Origin: Bradyrhizobium erythrophlei
Lineage (GTDB): Bacteria > Pseudomonadota > Alphaproteobacteria > Rhizobiales > Xanthobacteraceae
Length of the DNA: 64,000 nt
NCBI GenBank assembly: GCA_900129675.1
Contig: FSRD01000001.1
Span: 8,049,501-8,113,500, forward strand
Direction: 5' to 3'
The notes beneath the pieces were generated by a model. The model searched no databases. It had not been told where the DNA came from and saw only the letters and a list, made by a program, of their open reading frames with translations. Position numbers and translations under genes: made by a program. Below, piece by piece: positions 16,120 through 24,472 of this stretch (the stretch's first letter is position 1; the number at the start of each line of letters is the position of its first letter).

Positions 16120-17191
16120 ATCCGAACGTATTGACGATGAAGTCCGCCCAGTATGGCGCGCGAATTTATGACGCCGGATCGCTGAACCTGGCGAGAGACA
16201 GGCGCATCTTTGTTCAATGACCGATGGGTTCTCACGCCGTTGTAATAGTCCGCATAGTTTTTCAGAATCCGACGCAGATGTTCCTCGTCCAGAACAATGA
16301 TGTGGTCCAAACACTCGCGCCGGATCGATCCGATCAGCCGTTCGGCAAAGCAGTTCTGCCAAGGCGAGGCCGGTGCAATTGGCGTGTCTCGGATACCCAT
16401 GGCACGCAGTCGGCGCGTGACGACAGTGCCGTAGATTCGATCTCGATCTCGGATCATATAGCGCGGAGCGCCATCCCAAGGAAAAGCCTCGGTGATCTGA
16501 CGTGCAACCCACTCCGCCGCCGGGTTGGTTGTGACGCCGATCCAGACGAGATCTCTGCGATCAAGCCGGATGATGACGAAGCCATACAGCAGCTTAAAGC
16601 CAATGGTCGGTACTACGAACAAATCCATGGCGGCGATGTCCGGCGCGTGGTTTCGCAGAAAGGCCCGCCATTCCTGACTTGGAGGCCCGCGTCGCTTGAC
16701 CATATACTTGGCGACACTTGATTGAGCGACGCTAAACCCGAGCTTGAGCAGTTCGCCGTGGATGCGCGGCGCACCCCAAAGCAAATTCTCTGTGCTCATC
16801 TGCCGGATCAGCGCGCGCAATTCTGTCTCGATCTGCGGTCGCCCTCCCCGTCGACACGATTTCCAACGCCAATAGCGGCGAAAGCCGGCCCGATGCCAAC
16901 CCACCAGCGTTTCGGGTCGAATAATCATGAGAACCGGAAGGATCGACGGGAACCAGCGATAGAGCTGAACGACGAACCAGCGGTCGTTGTTCGTGAGGCG
17001 AGCCCGGCCTTTCAGCTTGCGTCGCAAGACGATCAGCTGATGTCGAAGCACTGCATTCTCCGCCTCAAGCCGGATGTTCGACTTGAATGGCGAGGCCAGC
17101 ACGGCCAGAACGAAGCAGATCAGCGCGATCATCGCGCCAACTTAGCCGATTCTATCATTCGATAAACCCGGATAGGGTTTTCGGTACACAC
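16102..17191 (-). mobile_element. integrase-core insertion sequence, copy 1
   Basis: The terminal inverted repeats are TGTGTACCGAAAA at 16102-16114 and its complement TTTTCGGTACACA ending at 17190. The element carries a single transposase. Its left flank is the ArdC-like gene and its right flank is a broken ISNCY-like transposase, so the two sides do not form one interrupted gene. This implies deletion or recombination at the element. A second copy lies near 37205-38290. Confidence 0.75.
16116..17132 (-). CDS. DDE integrase-core transposase
   Basis: 338 residues. The N-terminus is a short membrane-like stretch and coiled part (EAENAVLRHQLIVLRRKLKG). The rve-type core follows, with the first Asp in DIAAMDLFVVPTIGF, the second in MIRDRDRIYGTVVTRRLRAM and the Glu in FAERLIGSIRRECLDH. 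This DDE layout is that of integrase-core transposases common in Bradyrhizobium. It is near-identical in plan to the gene at 37216-38232, with many substitutions (for example SPWQNCFAERL here against SPWQNGVAERL there). The frame is intact and probably active. Confidence 0.85.
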   Translation of the reverse strand: MIALICFVLAVLASPFKSNIRLEAENAVLRHQLIVLRRKLKGRARLTNNDRWFVVQLYRWFPSILPVLMIIRPETLVGWHRAGFRRYWRWKSCRRGGRPQIETELRALIRQMSTENLLWGAPRIHGELLKLGFSVAQSSVAKYMVKRRGPPSQEWRAFLRNHAPDIAAMDLFVVPTIGFKLLYGFVIIRLDRRDLVWIGVTTNPAAEWVARQITEAFPWDGAPRYMIRDRDRIYGTVVTRRLRAMGIRDTPIAPASPWQNCFAERLIGSIRRECLDHIIVLDEEHLRRILKNYADYYNGVRTHRSLNKDAPVSRQVQRSGVINSRAILGGLHRQYVRI

Positions 17192-18089
17192 AGGTCAAAA
17201 ATCGAATAGTGCTTCTCGACAGTTGGAACCTGCTCGCCGTTGAGCACACGGCGGCGCGACTGATCAATCACACGGTCTCCAAGACCACAAAAGTGCTCGA
17301 TCTCTTTGCGCGTTTCCGCGATCGCCAGATTGGTGATCATATCTTTGCCGCGCGCTTTACGGGTTTGCCGGAGCGCCGCTCGTGCGCTTTCGATGACTTC
17401 CTCGGCAATGCCAATGAGTTCGCGATATGTCGCGGTCTGCTGCTCCTGGCGCTGCCTTGTGGTCATTCGTTGAATCTCTTGCATCCGGCGCCGCGCCGAT
17501 CGCGTCCGATCTCGGAACCCCTTGATACGCCGGCGCGAAAGCGCTGTGGCGAGGCGACCGATCAGGCGCGTGACAACGCGAACGACATCCCACAACAGCG
17601 TGTTGTCGGTCGGATGATGAATGTCGGTCTGCACCACCGTGGTATCCGCACGCAGGTTTTGGCCGTCTTCCAGTCCGAGCTCGACCGCCGCCTGCACCAC
17701 CAGATCATTGATCACGCCTTGAGCGTCTCGGGCGTGAGCCGATTGAAGCCGCGGTGGAACGCATCGTGTCGAGGCACTGGCAGACAATAGAAATCCGTGA
17801 ACTGGCGCAGTGTGCATCCGTCGGCAATCCGCTCACGTAATTCGCGATAGTTCCAGTTCTTGACGCGCATCAGAACCAGCGAGCGCAGCACCTGTTGCGG
17901 CGTCAGGCCGCTGCGACCCGTCTCGGCCTTCTTCAAACCCCGCCTCAGATCGCAGCGGACCTGTTCGATTATGTCCTCCTGGTCGTCAAGAAAATCGGAA
18001 ATCGCCTGCAGCAACGGCTCAAGGCACAGGCCCTGACGCACCAACTCCCAATCAGCAAAACTGACCTGCCGCTCCGCTATCCGGGACAC
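17192..18089 (-). pseudogene. ISNCY-like transposase, frameshifted and truncated
   Basis: From the ATG at 18089: ERQVSFADWELVRQGLCLEP, LTPQQVLRSLVLMRVKNWNY and CTLRQFTDFYCLPVPRHDAF, the N-terminal part of ISNCY-type transposases. The frame stops near 17712. The next frame carries on with DLVVQAAVELGLEDGQNLRA, DTTVVQTDIHHPTDNTLLWD (catalytic Asp region) and NGEQVPTVEKHYSIFDL, where the integrase-core IS cuts in. The last third is missing. Both a one-base shift near 17720 and the truncation inactivate it. Confidence 0.8.
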
Positions 18090-18092
18090 CGC

Positions 18093-18443
18093 TCAATCCT
18101 CGTCGCTCTTCGCAGCTCTGGCGCGTGCTCGCTTGAGCGCCTTGATATATAGTGGTGCCGCTTGGTGCAGCAGATCCTGCAGAGCCCGCCCATTGTCCAG
18201 GCTGCGCTGAACCTCCGGCACAAGCTCTTCCGGTACGTAGACGGCGATGCGACGCCCATTCGCGCGACCGTAAAGGACATAACTTTGATGCTGTTCGCCA
18301 GACTGACACGCCGCGCAATTCTCGCGGATGCACCGGCTCCGCCGCAGGCTCAGCGAACCCAGAAGCGCAGGCCAAAGATTCGCCGATTCACTCCGCAGCC
18401 AGTGCGCGACATCTGAAGGTGATTCCGAATCAACATGCTTCAT
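18093..18443 (-). CDS. DUF6788-like protein associated with ISNCY elements
   Basis: 116 residues from the ATG at 18443. The core reads GSLSLRRSRCIRENCAACQS, then EQHQSYVLYGRANGRRIAVY and VPEELVPEVQRSLDNGRALQ. This matches the family in which GSL, a Cys-x-x-x-x-C-x-x-C cluster and a YVP block recur, usually next to a transposase. It lies 3 bp from the start of the broken ISNCY transposase and reads the same way, so it is probably accessory to that element. The open frame runs to 18497, but the extra residues are not conserved-looking. Confidence 0.65.
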   Translation of the reverse strand: MKHVDSESPSDVAHWLRSESANLWPALLGSLSLRRSRCIRENCAACQSGEQHQSYVLYGRANGRRIAVYVPEELVPEVQRSLDNGRALQDLLHQAAPLYIKALKRARARAAKSDED

Positions 18444-18760
18444 GCCTAGCATGTGATAATACGCACACGTAAATGACAAGAAAAATCGTACGGACAAAAG
18501 CCAAGAAACACGCTATTTGCAGCGCTTTCATGCGTTTCGCGACAGAAACTAGACTAGCTGCGCCGGTCACAGTCACTAAGGCGGCAGGGACTTGCGGTTT
18601 CTCCCAGCAGGGAGCGCGAGGGAGCCCGGGGACCGTTTGCAACCCCTGTTGCGTCAAATGCTCCGACCAACTTGGCGCAGTGTACGCTGAGAAACTCGCG
18701 GTTCTGATTATCATCCCGTTGGGCCGCCGCCAGCACCCAGGGATGGGTCGGCCAAGTTCG

Positions 18761-18814
18761 AGTAACGGATTTCTACTCCGTGGGTTGCAGGTTCGAATCC
18801 TGCTGGGATCGCCA
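18761..18814 (+). tRNA. 3' half of tRNA-Arg(UCU), probable att scar
   Basis: The anticodon stem ACGGA/TCCGT encloses the loop TTTCTAC (anticodon TCT, U33 and A37 correct). A five-base variable loop and a perfect T arm follow (GCAGG, TTCGAAT, CCTGC), then seven acceptor bases and GCCA. No D arm or matching 5' acceptor strand lies upstream. A tRNA half that starts at the anticodon stem and runs to the 3' end is what integrative elements leave at their far attachment site. By the usual geometry the element would lie to the left of it. Confidence 0.7.
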
Positions 18815-19000
18815 ATGATTTCAAGGTCTTAGTTTCGTTTTGCCGCCGTTTTCATGTTGCGCCCGTTGCGCCAAATTCCCTAGTGTTTCCAATGGCCCCC
18901 TAGGGCTCCCCGCAAATCGGCGCAACATGAGGCGCAACATGCGGGCGCCGAGCCGGCGGAGGCTTATATTGAACGACACCCGATTCGCTTGGAGTTCGTG

Positions 19001-19606
19001 ATGGCAGACGACGACAAAGAACCAGCACGGCCGCCGCCCCGGCAACAGCCGGTATGGGTACCCGATCAGGTGTGGGACATGCCGTACCAGCAGCGCAACA
19101 ACGCGCTTTACGATTCGCAGCCCCCTTTCGTGCCGCCTCCCATGGAGCCACCGCCGCCACCCGCAGATGCACGGGGTGACGAAATCAATGCCCGTTTCCA
19201 GGATGTGCTGCGTAGTCATGCCGAACTAACCTCGGCGATCGATCGGCTCCGCGGTGCGATCACAGCATCGCCGGCTGCTCGGGAAATCGGCCCCGGTCAC
19301 AACCAAGGACCACCGTTAACGATCGGGGAATTGGATGCCGCCGACAAGCATCTGCTTGCGCTGCTACTGGACAAGGGACCAAGACCTTCACCCGTCGATC
19401 TCGCGCCCATAGTCGAGCAAGCCGAAAAGACCTTGGGGCTATCTGAGCAGATCAGGGAATGGTTGATAAACGCAGGGGTAGGAGTGGCGAAGATTGGTGC
19501 ACGCGAGGTCACAAAGGATTTGACCGCCCCGTTATGGGAGGAAGTGGCCCACAGGATTGTTGATCTCTACCACGCCATCCAGGTCTGGCTCTCGTTGCTG
19601 CTTTAA
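19001..19606 (+). CDS. hypothetical, proline-rich N-terminus
   Basis: 201 residues from the ATG at 19001, with GGAG six bases upstream. Residues 5-60 are rich in Pro and polar residues (PARPPPRQQPVWVPDQVWDM) and probably disordered. A helical middle (DEINARFQDVLRSHAELTSA, IDRLRGAITAS) leads to IGPGHNQGPPL, a phrase common in rhizobial proteins of unknown role. The last 40 residues are hydrophobic enough to associate with membrane (VDLYHAIQVWLSLLL). No function assigned. Confidence 0.6.
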   Translation: MADDDKEPARPPPRQQPVWVPDQVWDMPYQQRNNALYDSQPPFVPPPMEPPPPPADARGDEINARFQDVLRSHAELTSAIDRLRGAITASPAAREIGPGHNQGPPLTIGELDAADKHLLALLLDKGPRPSPVDLAPIVEQAEKTLGLSEQIREWLINAGVGVAKIGAREVTKDLTAPLWEEVAHRIVDLYHAIQVWLSLLL

Positions 19607-19627
19607 TTTGTGCGGACATTGACGCCC

Positions 19628-19835
19628 ATGCCTCAAGACCAATTCGTCCGCGAGAAATTCACTAGGGAGCGCACGGCCGCCAAAAAGCTGGCCGTCGAAT
19701 ATTTTCAGCGCTTTCCTTAAGGAGCGGTACCAGACCGTGGTCGAGAGCTGGCGCCATCTGCAATCGCAGAATATCGAATTCACCATGAAGAGGCTGCGCG
19801 AGCCGATCGAGAGGGCGACGGAGATCGCTAAGTGA
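19628..19835 (+). pseudogene. small hypothetical, one-base frameshift
   Basis: The ATG at 19628 reads MPQDQFVREKFTRERTAAKK and LAVEYFQRFP, then a stop. One frame over, the sequence continues KERYQTVVESWRHLQSQNIE followed by FTMKRLREPIERATEIAK and ends at 19835, four bases into the start of the next gene. Joining the two by one base in TTCCTTAAGG gives a coherent 68-residue helical protein. The overlap suggests it was coupled to the gene at 19832. Confidence 0.55.
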
Positions 19836-20275
19836 GCAACGATATCGACCGAGAGTTGGCCAAGATACTGGCCCTGGACAATGAGCTGCGAGACGCCGAA
19901 GCGAGCGAAAAAAGAAAGCAGGAGGCCGCGGTTGCGGCAGCTGTGATCGAATGGGATTCTCGCGTGGAGAAAGTGCTTCTCCCCGCAATCGAACCGTTGG
20001 CCGCGATGCTAAAGGGCGCTGGCTGGACTTGTGATATTGAACGGACGCCTCACGGATTCAAAGTAGCTGCTTTCCGCGGCGATATGGTGGTCTATGGGTC
20101 AAGAGACCGCCCTAGCCTCTCGTTCGAGCTACAAAAAGGAAAAGACTCAGTGGCCCTACACGAAGGCACGCCGTCAGGCGTTCGCTTTGATTCGAAGAGC
20201 CTAGGGGTTAGCGTTGAACCCGATGTCGTCAAAAAACGCATCGTGGAGTTTGTCAGTAAAATGGCGCTGAAATAG
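19832..20275 (+). CDS. hypothetical protein
   Basis: 147 residues with a GTG start that overlaps the preceding stop (GTGA), a sign of translational coupling. The N-terminal 45 residues form a charged helix (RELAKILALDNELRDAEASE). The remainder alternates strands and a helix (TCDIERTPHGFKVAAFRGDM, LSFELQKGKDSVALHEGTPS). It has no motif I recognise, and the base use matches neighbours. Function unknown. Confidence 0.6.
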   Translation: MSNDIDRELAKILALDNELRDAEASEKRKQEAAVAAAVIEWDSRVEKVLLPAIEPLAAMLKGAGWTCDIERTPHGFKVAAFRGDMVVYGSRDRPSLSFELQKGKDSVALHEGTPSGVRFDSKSLGVSVEPDVVKKRIVEFVSKMALK

Positions 20276-20285
20276 CGGGCCGCCC

Positions 20286-20681
20286 TCACCGCGTCCAATC
20301 CGGCCAACACCCGTCCTCCTCAAGCCGACCTGTTCGGCGCTGGCATCCGTCGTCGAGCAACCGGCTGCCGACGTCTTTATATATAGCGTGCGGCCCATAG
20401 AGCCGGATTGCATCGAGGCGCTGAATCTCGACCGTCCGCGAGCATCGTAGGCACTCGACCCGAAGCAGCTCCCGCGGGATTTCGGATAGCCGGCGCTGTT
20501 GAATCGGAAGCCACGGCTTACCGGCGGCGCGAGGGTCGGACAGAACCGAATCCCACCCTTCCGCAGGCGGCGGCGCGTCGGGTGCGGGATCAGCGGCCGG
20601 CTGCGCGCGGGCTCGCTCCCTGGCCAGTTTCTCCATCTGCTCACGATTCGGCATGCGCCAGGATGCGGGTCGATCGCTCAT
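20286..20681 (-). CDS. hypothetical protein with CLRC motif
   Basis: 131 residues from MSDRPASW. A charged, proline-rich N-terminal half leads to a compact C-terminal domain: LPIQQRRLSEIPRELLRVEC, LRCSRTVEIQRLDAIRLYGP, HAIYKDVGSRLLDDGCQRRT, GRLEEDGCWPDW. The Cys-x-x-Cys and the later Cys residues could bind zinc. This C-terminal pattern recurs in Bradyrhizobium as a stand-alone protein. It converges on the plus-strand gene ending at 20275. Function unknown. Confidence 0.6.
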   Translation of the reverse strand: MSDRPASWRMPNREQMEKLARERARAQPAADPAPDAPPPAEGWDSVLSDPRAAGKPWLPIQQRRLSEIPRELLRVECLRCSRTVEIQRLDAIRLYGPHAIYKDVGSRLLDDGCQRRTGRLEEDGCWPDWTR

Positions 20682-20708
20682 ATCCTGATTAGAACATAAC
20701 GAGAACAT

Positions 20709-21063
20709 GTTTCAAGAGGAAAAGCCCGACCGGAAGTTAAAAAGGCAGTGGGTACGACGCCACCGCACCTTTCGAACGCGTCTAGGTTGTACTACCTTGA
20801 GAACGGTCCGGCCGGCCTAGGACGTGGATTGGTAATCCACTATCCAGCCCGACACCTGGACTACCTAGGGCCGATTTCCCGAGCCAGGCTGGCGTCTCAG
20901 ACACGACGGCCATTCGCGAGTGAGGATTACCACCTAGGGCCATTCAAGGCGGTTGCAAACGCTGGCGATGGGCCGATGCACTTGTGAACGACGGCTTATT
21001 CGTTCGACGAGGCGCTATCCGCAACCCTTATGGGCTGCGCCGGCGTGGCTCGAGGGCTTCACG
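20709..21063. other. non-coding stretch with a small hairpin
   Basis: No gene seen. GTGGAT, five bases, ATCCAC forms a short hairpin near 20824-20840. The rest has no protein-like frame. Confidence 0.35.
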
Positions 21064-21156
21064 ATGAGTGTGAGAACTCGCGTCACTTTGTGCATCAAAG
21101 TTAATGTTGCAGCGTGCCTCTTTGGCATTGCTGCGATCATCAAGGCTCTGATGTAA
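21064..21156 (+). CDS. 30-residue membrane peptide
   Basis: MSVRTRVTLCIKVNVAACLF followed by GIAAIIKALM: a basic start and one hydrophobic helix. It is too short for most gene finders, but a clear rho-independent-type terminator begins eight bases after its stop, which supports a real short transcript. I know no function. Confidence 0.4.
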   Translation: MSVRTRVTLCIKVNVAACLFGIAAIIKALM

Positions 21157-21163
21157 CGAATTC

Positions 21164-21190
21164 GGCGGCTCGCAAGGGTCGCCGTTTTTG
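21164..21190 (+). terminator. rho-independent terminator
   Basis: GGCGGC, then TCGCAAGG, then GTCGCC form a GC-rich hairpin with one G-U pair, directly followed by GTTTTTG. It ends the 30-residue peptide gene. Confidence 0.6.
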
Positions 21191-21261
21191 TTTGTTCTGG
21201 GCGTCGCATCTGCGCAGTCTAGTCAGGGCCACGCGTGATTGGACCAAAAGGATCTGTCCGT

Positions 21262-21891
21262 ATGCGACCGCGTGGTTGGAAGATTTTATCCGCAATCGCG
21301 GTCATGGTGCTTCCATTCGGTGCTCTGTGCCAAACGTACGACGAACTTTCAGCGATGGTGAGCGGCCCTTGGCATCACATCCCGAACGCTGTCAGCGCCC
21401 TTCAATTCAACAGGGATGAAGCAAAGTGCAGGGTCGTTTCGGCTCAGACACCGATAGATAGCACCACGCCCGCCGTAGTCGAGCGGGTACGCTGGACCGT
21501 CCTTGTCAATTGCCTCAAGGCTAGCGGGTACGAGCCGGGGAACGCGGCGGCCTTCGCACCGGCAGCTTCCAACGACGTAACTAAGCTCGCCGCGTTGCGG
21601 TTCGATGACTACTCGTGCGCTGACATCACGCGACTTCGCAAAACGAGCCCGGGGGTAGACGCCCTTTTTTTCGCATGGGCTCGGGGCTTTATCAGCGGCT
21701 GGAACGCTTCTGCCGAAAAACCCATCCTGAAAGTTGACCCCACTGCCGTGCGGCAGGACGACCAGCTAAAGTTTATCCGGGCGTTTTGTGAAGCAAATCC
21801 TTCGAAGCTCTATTTGGCCGGCGTGTTCGAACTTCTCTCGAAGCTAAAATACGAGAAGGCGCGATCGACCGGAAAAGCCGATGAGGATTAG
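21262..21891 (+). CDS. exported hypothetical, HdeA-like C-terminal pattern
   Basis: 209 residues from MRPRGWK. A signal peptide (WKILSAIAVMVLPFGALC) precedes a Cys-containing soluble part. The C-terminal third (YSCADITRLRKTSPGVDALF, WARGFISGWNASAEK, FIRAFCEANPSKLYLAGVFE) has the two Cys and helix spacing seen in acid-stress chaperones of the HdeA kind. The resemblance is weak and could be only a common four-helix pattern. It probably resides in the periplasm. A frame beginning with GTG at 21235 is an alternative. Confidence 0.6.
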   Translation: MRPRGWKILSAIAVMVLPFGALCQTYDELSAMVSGPWHHIPNAVSALQFNRDEAKCRVVSAQTPIDSTTPAVVERVRWTVLVNCLKASGYEPGNAAAFAPAASNDVTKLAALRFDDYSCADITRLRKTSPGVDALFFAWARGFISGWNASAEKPILKVDPTAVRQDDQLKFIRAFCEANPSKLYLAGVFELLSKLKYEKARSTGKADED

Positions 21892-21971
21892 CAAACGACG
21901 CATCGCAAAATCCGCACTCAATTGCTTCCGGAAAAAGTAGAAGGACGGAGTTACAATCTCCGGATTTGGTC

Positions 21972-22196
21972 ATGCTTACCGACATTTTTGTGCGTCGATA
22001 CAAAGACAAGCCGCTTTGGCCAACGTTCACGAATTCCGAACAAACGTTGCTCGTCCAAGTGTTTCGTATCTTTTCCGAGCAAATCTGTCCCTACAGCGCG
22101 GATGGAAAAGAGCCCGCCAATGCGCTGTGGTCCAACCTTCAAAGTCGAATCTCGATGGAGCTAGGGCGCGTCTCGCTCTCGCCCTTGAGCCAATAA
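21972..22196 (+). pseudogene. AbiJ-like N-terminal domain remnant
   Basis: About 75 residues: MLTDIFVRRYKDKPLWPTFT, then EQTLLVQVFRIFSEQICPYS, then a segment ending SRISMELGRVSLSPLSQ. This phrase pattern (LTDIF.RRY, LLVQ.FRI.SEQ..PY, LS.ELG...LSP) opens proteins related to abortive-infection AbiJ. The rest is missing: the frame stops exactly at the right end of an IS200/IS605-like element at 22197. I therefore read it as a defence gene cut by a transposon. The family call is from memory and only moderately sure. Confidence 0.45.
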
Positions 22197-22242
22197 CCTC
22201 CAGCAAAGCTGGAGGTTTGATTGGGAACCGCCAAAGGCGGTT

Positions 22243-22814
22243 TTAAGGGATGTTTGGACGATTGATTGGATTTTGGGCTGCTGAAATCTTCAGCTCAAAC
22301 TGCTCCAATTGCCGATCGGCCAGTTCTTGGTTTCTGATGTAGGCCCGGATCACTTCCTCGTCCCGGCCAACGGTCGTGACAAAGTATCCGCGCGCCCAGA
22401 ATTTGTGGCCCAGAAAATTCCGCATCTTGCGTTCGACATTCTGCGCGGTAGGGTCGAGGACTGGCGCGCCGGCAGGCCTTTCGACCGCGCCACGTTTCCA
22501 GTCCCCTCCCCTGCTGAACATGCTAGCCTTTACTGGACACACATCCATATCGAACTCTTCCCTTTCATGTATCCGATGATCTGCGCCACCGAATATTTGG
22601 GAGGTATCGATATCAACATGTGAACGTGATCCGGCATCAAATGTCCTTCTTCGATCCGGCACTCCTTCCGTCGCGCCAGATCGTGAAATACTTGACCCAG
22701 ATGCCGTTTTATTTTGCCGAAAAGCAGCTTCTTGCGATACTTCGGCGTAAACACGACGTGGTACTTGCACTCCCAGGTCGCGTGATTAAGATGATTGAAC
22801 TCTGCTTCCATCAT
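22243..22814 (-). pseudogene. tnpA: HUH (Y1) transposase, interrupted
   Basis: Minus strand from 22814: HATWECKYHVVFTPKYRKKL, LGQVFHDLARRKECRIEEGH and MPDHVHMLISIPPKYSVAQI, with the paired His of the HUH motif. After KGKSSIW the frame breaks. About 95 bases later the protein resumes in another frame with AQNVERKMRNFLGHKFWARG, YFVTTVGRDEEVIRAYIRNQ and a tail, including the tyrosine expected for strand transfer. Both catalytic parts are conserved, so the damage is a single internal insertion. Confidence 0.8.
22448..22543. other. about 95-bp insertion inside tnpA
   Basis: This is the extra segment between the tnpA words KGKSSIW and AQNVERK. On the minus strand it begins GTGTGTCCAGTAAAGGCTAG and ends GCCAGTCCTCGACCCTAC. 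Its length is not a multiple of three, so it breaks the frame. I find no second copy in the window. Confidence 0.6.
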
Positions 22815-22920
22815 GGTCTCCTTGAGGGTTCTTGGCGGTTCCCCAAGGAGACTTCATGACTTCATTCCCGTAGCTGTAAAACTTCCTGTTTTCGCCCCGC
22901 CATAGGCGGGGGCTTAGCAG

Positions 22921-23088
22921 GTTTGGTTAGCTTCCCGATGAGCGGGTCCGTGCAGGTCATGGCTCCCAAAGCCGCTTATTGAGCGGCGCCGAGAAGAAAG
23001 TTCCGCGCGCTGCGACGCTTAAACGAGGCGTCAGGGCTGCCGCCGATCGGTCAGACAGCGAGGGAACAGTCGACCTCGAACTGAGGCC
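22921..23088. other. intergenic, no gene seen
   Basis: A short stretch between the IS200 element and the next minus-strand gene, with no frame of interest. Confidence 0.4.
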
Positions 23089-23610
23089 CTAACCCAACCC
23101 GTCCGTCTCCGGGCTGGTACGACGGCGCTTCGGCGCTTCGTTCAATAAGCCGGCAAGACGCAGGCCTTCTAGGATACCTTCCAGCCGCTGCTCCCGGATC
23201 ATCGCAGCCATCATTGAAACGGCGTCCTGTTGCTGGATTGTGAAGTGCACGTCAGGCAATTGCTCAGACATGGCCTCGAAGAATGTCTGCGGGTTAGTAA
23301 CGTGATCTCGGAGCGCATATGCCGCGTCCTCCGCGAGGTAGGTCGCAAGATCGCCGTCCGTCAACGTGTCAAAATCAAAGTCGTACCGCGTACGGTCCTT
23401 GATCGACTGCCGAATCTGCTCGCTCTGGTGCTTTGCCGCCATAGAGAGCATAAAAACCGCGTCCGGAAGGTTCTCGCGCGGTACATTCTTCAGCTCAGCC
23501 ATGCGGGCGTAAATTTCTTTGCCAGCACGCTCGTTCCGCTCGAATCGCTCCTGCGCCTGCCGTGCCTCATGCTCACGCAGTATTTTCTCTCGCCGTTTTT
23601 TTCCGAACAT
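23089..23610 (-). CDS. hypothetical helical protein
   Basis: 173 residues from the ATG at 23610, chosen because GGAGG lies seven bases upstream; the ATG at 23616 lacks spacing. The first 45 residues are highly charged and likely a coiled coil (KKRREKILREHEARQAQERF). The rest is mostly helical (YDFDFDTLTDGDLATYLAED, IQQQDAVSMMAAMIREQRLE) and ends with a basic tail. It has no signal peptide or membrane segment. It stands alone between an IS and a run of broken genes. Function unknown. Confidence 0.6.
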   Translation of the reverse strand: MFGKKRREKILREHEARQAQERFERNERAGKEIYARMAELKNVPRENLPDAVFMLSMAAKHQSEQIRQSIKDRTRYDFDFDTLTDGDLATYLAEDAAYALRDHVTNPQTFFEAMSEQLPDVHFTIQQQDAVSMMAAMIREQRLEGILEGLRLAGLLNEAPKRRRTSPETDGLG

Positions 23611-23899
23611 GCTCATGCCTCCGGGCGGCGATATAGTGCGGTTCTCGCACGACATGGAAGATCAAAATGACCTCGCGCGATCCTCAGCTCGGCGACCCGC
23701 GGCAAGGAGAAGGCGGAGGTCGCTGCCCAGCGCTTCTGTGCACAGGCCGCGGAACACGTTGAAAAGGTTCGGCTCCGACGATTCCGAATCCCTGCCCTGT
23801 GTTAGCGGCGCGCCCCAAAGACACTTCCGGTGTGACGCGAGGAGAATCAAGGTGCCGATGCTCAAGGAGATAGCTTCGGCTCCACGAACAGCAAACGAT

Positions 23900-24115
23900 C
23901 TAGCGTCGAAGACTCTCAGCCAGAAGACTACTGGGCAGATCGTGTCTCGATTGGGCGGCGGCGTCGTAGATGCGTATCTGAAGCATCGGAAAACGGCGTT
24001 TCAATTCGATCGCCCCGTGCTCGGCACCTTCCTTGGTGCTGAACTCGGTTTTCAGGCGACCATCGATTTCGAGGGCGAAACCGGATTTGGGCAGTTCGAC
24101 TGTTTGGCCGGGCAT
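23900..24115 (-). CDS. small hypothetical protein
   Basis: 71 residues from the ATG at 24115: VELPKSGFALEIDGRLKTEF, then STKEGAEHGAIELKRRFPML and QIRIYDAAAQSRHDL. The pattern is strand, strand, helix, strand and resembles a short conserved rhizobial protein. The last dozen residues may be altered. The larger open frame to 24418 is the reverse of the DUF1810 gene and not real. Confidence 0.5.
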   Translation of the reverse strand: MPGQTVELPKSGFALEIDGRLKTEFSTKEGAEHGAIELKRRFPMLQIRIYDAAAQSRHDLPSSLLAESLRR

Positions 24116-24214
24116 TCGGTATCCGTGGTCGTTGGCGGCATGGTGTCCGGTCTGGTTACGGTGAGTCCGGCATGGCCGACAAGGCTGTTCTGGGGACCAA
24201 GAAAGGAGCAGCGC

Positions 24215-24472
24215 ATGAGCGATTCGTTCGAACTTCGGCGCTTCGTGGACGCGCAGGCCTCCGTCTACCCGCAGGTGGTCGAGGAACTGTCGCGGGGCCG
24301 TAAGCGGAGCCATTGGATGTGGTTCGTCTTTCCGCAGATCGCCGGCCTCGGTTTCAGCGCCATGGCGCAGCGGTTCGCAATCGAATCGCGCGGCGAAGCC
24401 GTCGCCTATCTCGCTCATGCGCCGCGATTACGATCTGATGACGGATATCACCATGATCGACCAACTAACTGA
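24215..24472 (+). pseudogene. DUF1810-family protein, C-terminally truncated
   Basis: The ATG at 24215 has GGAG seven bases upstream. MSDSFELRRFVDAQASVYPQ, RKRSHWMWFVFPQIAGLGFS and AQRFAIESRGEAVAYLAHA match the first two thirds of DUF1810 proteins (normally about 140 residues). After LAHA the frame turns into unrelated residues and stops. The break near 24420 coincides with the start of another open frame, so a rearrangement point lies there. Confidence 0.7.

Larger units (their letters stand above)
22197..22920 (-). mobile_element. IS200/IS605-like element
   Basis: One edge carries two hairpins (CCTCCAGCAAAGCTGGAGG, and AACCGCC/GGCGGTT with AAA between). The other edge, near 22890, carries a further hairpin (CCCCGCC, ATA, GGCGGGG). 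Such subterminal hairpins instead of inverted repeats are typical of IS200/IS605 elements. The single gene, a HUH transposase, is interrupted. No tnpB-like gene is present. Confidence 0.7.
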
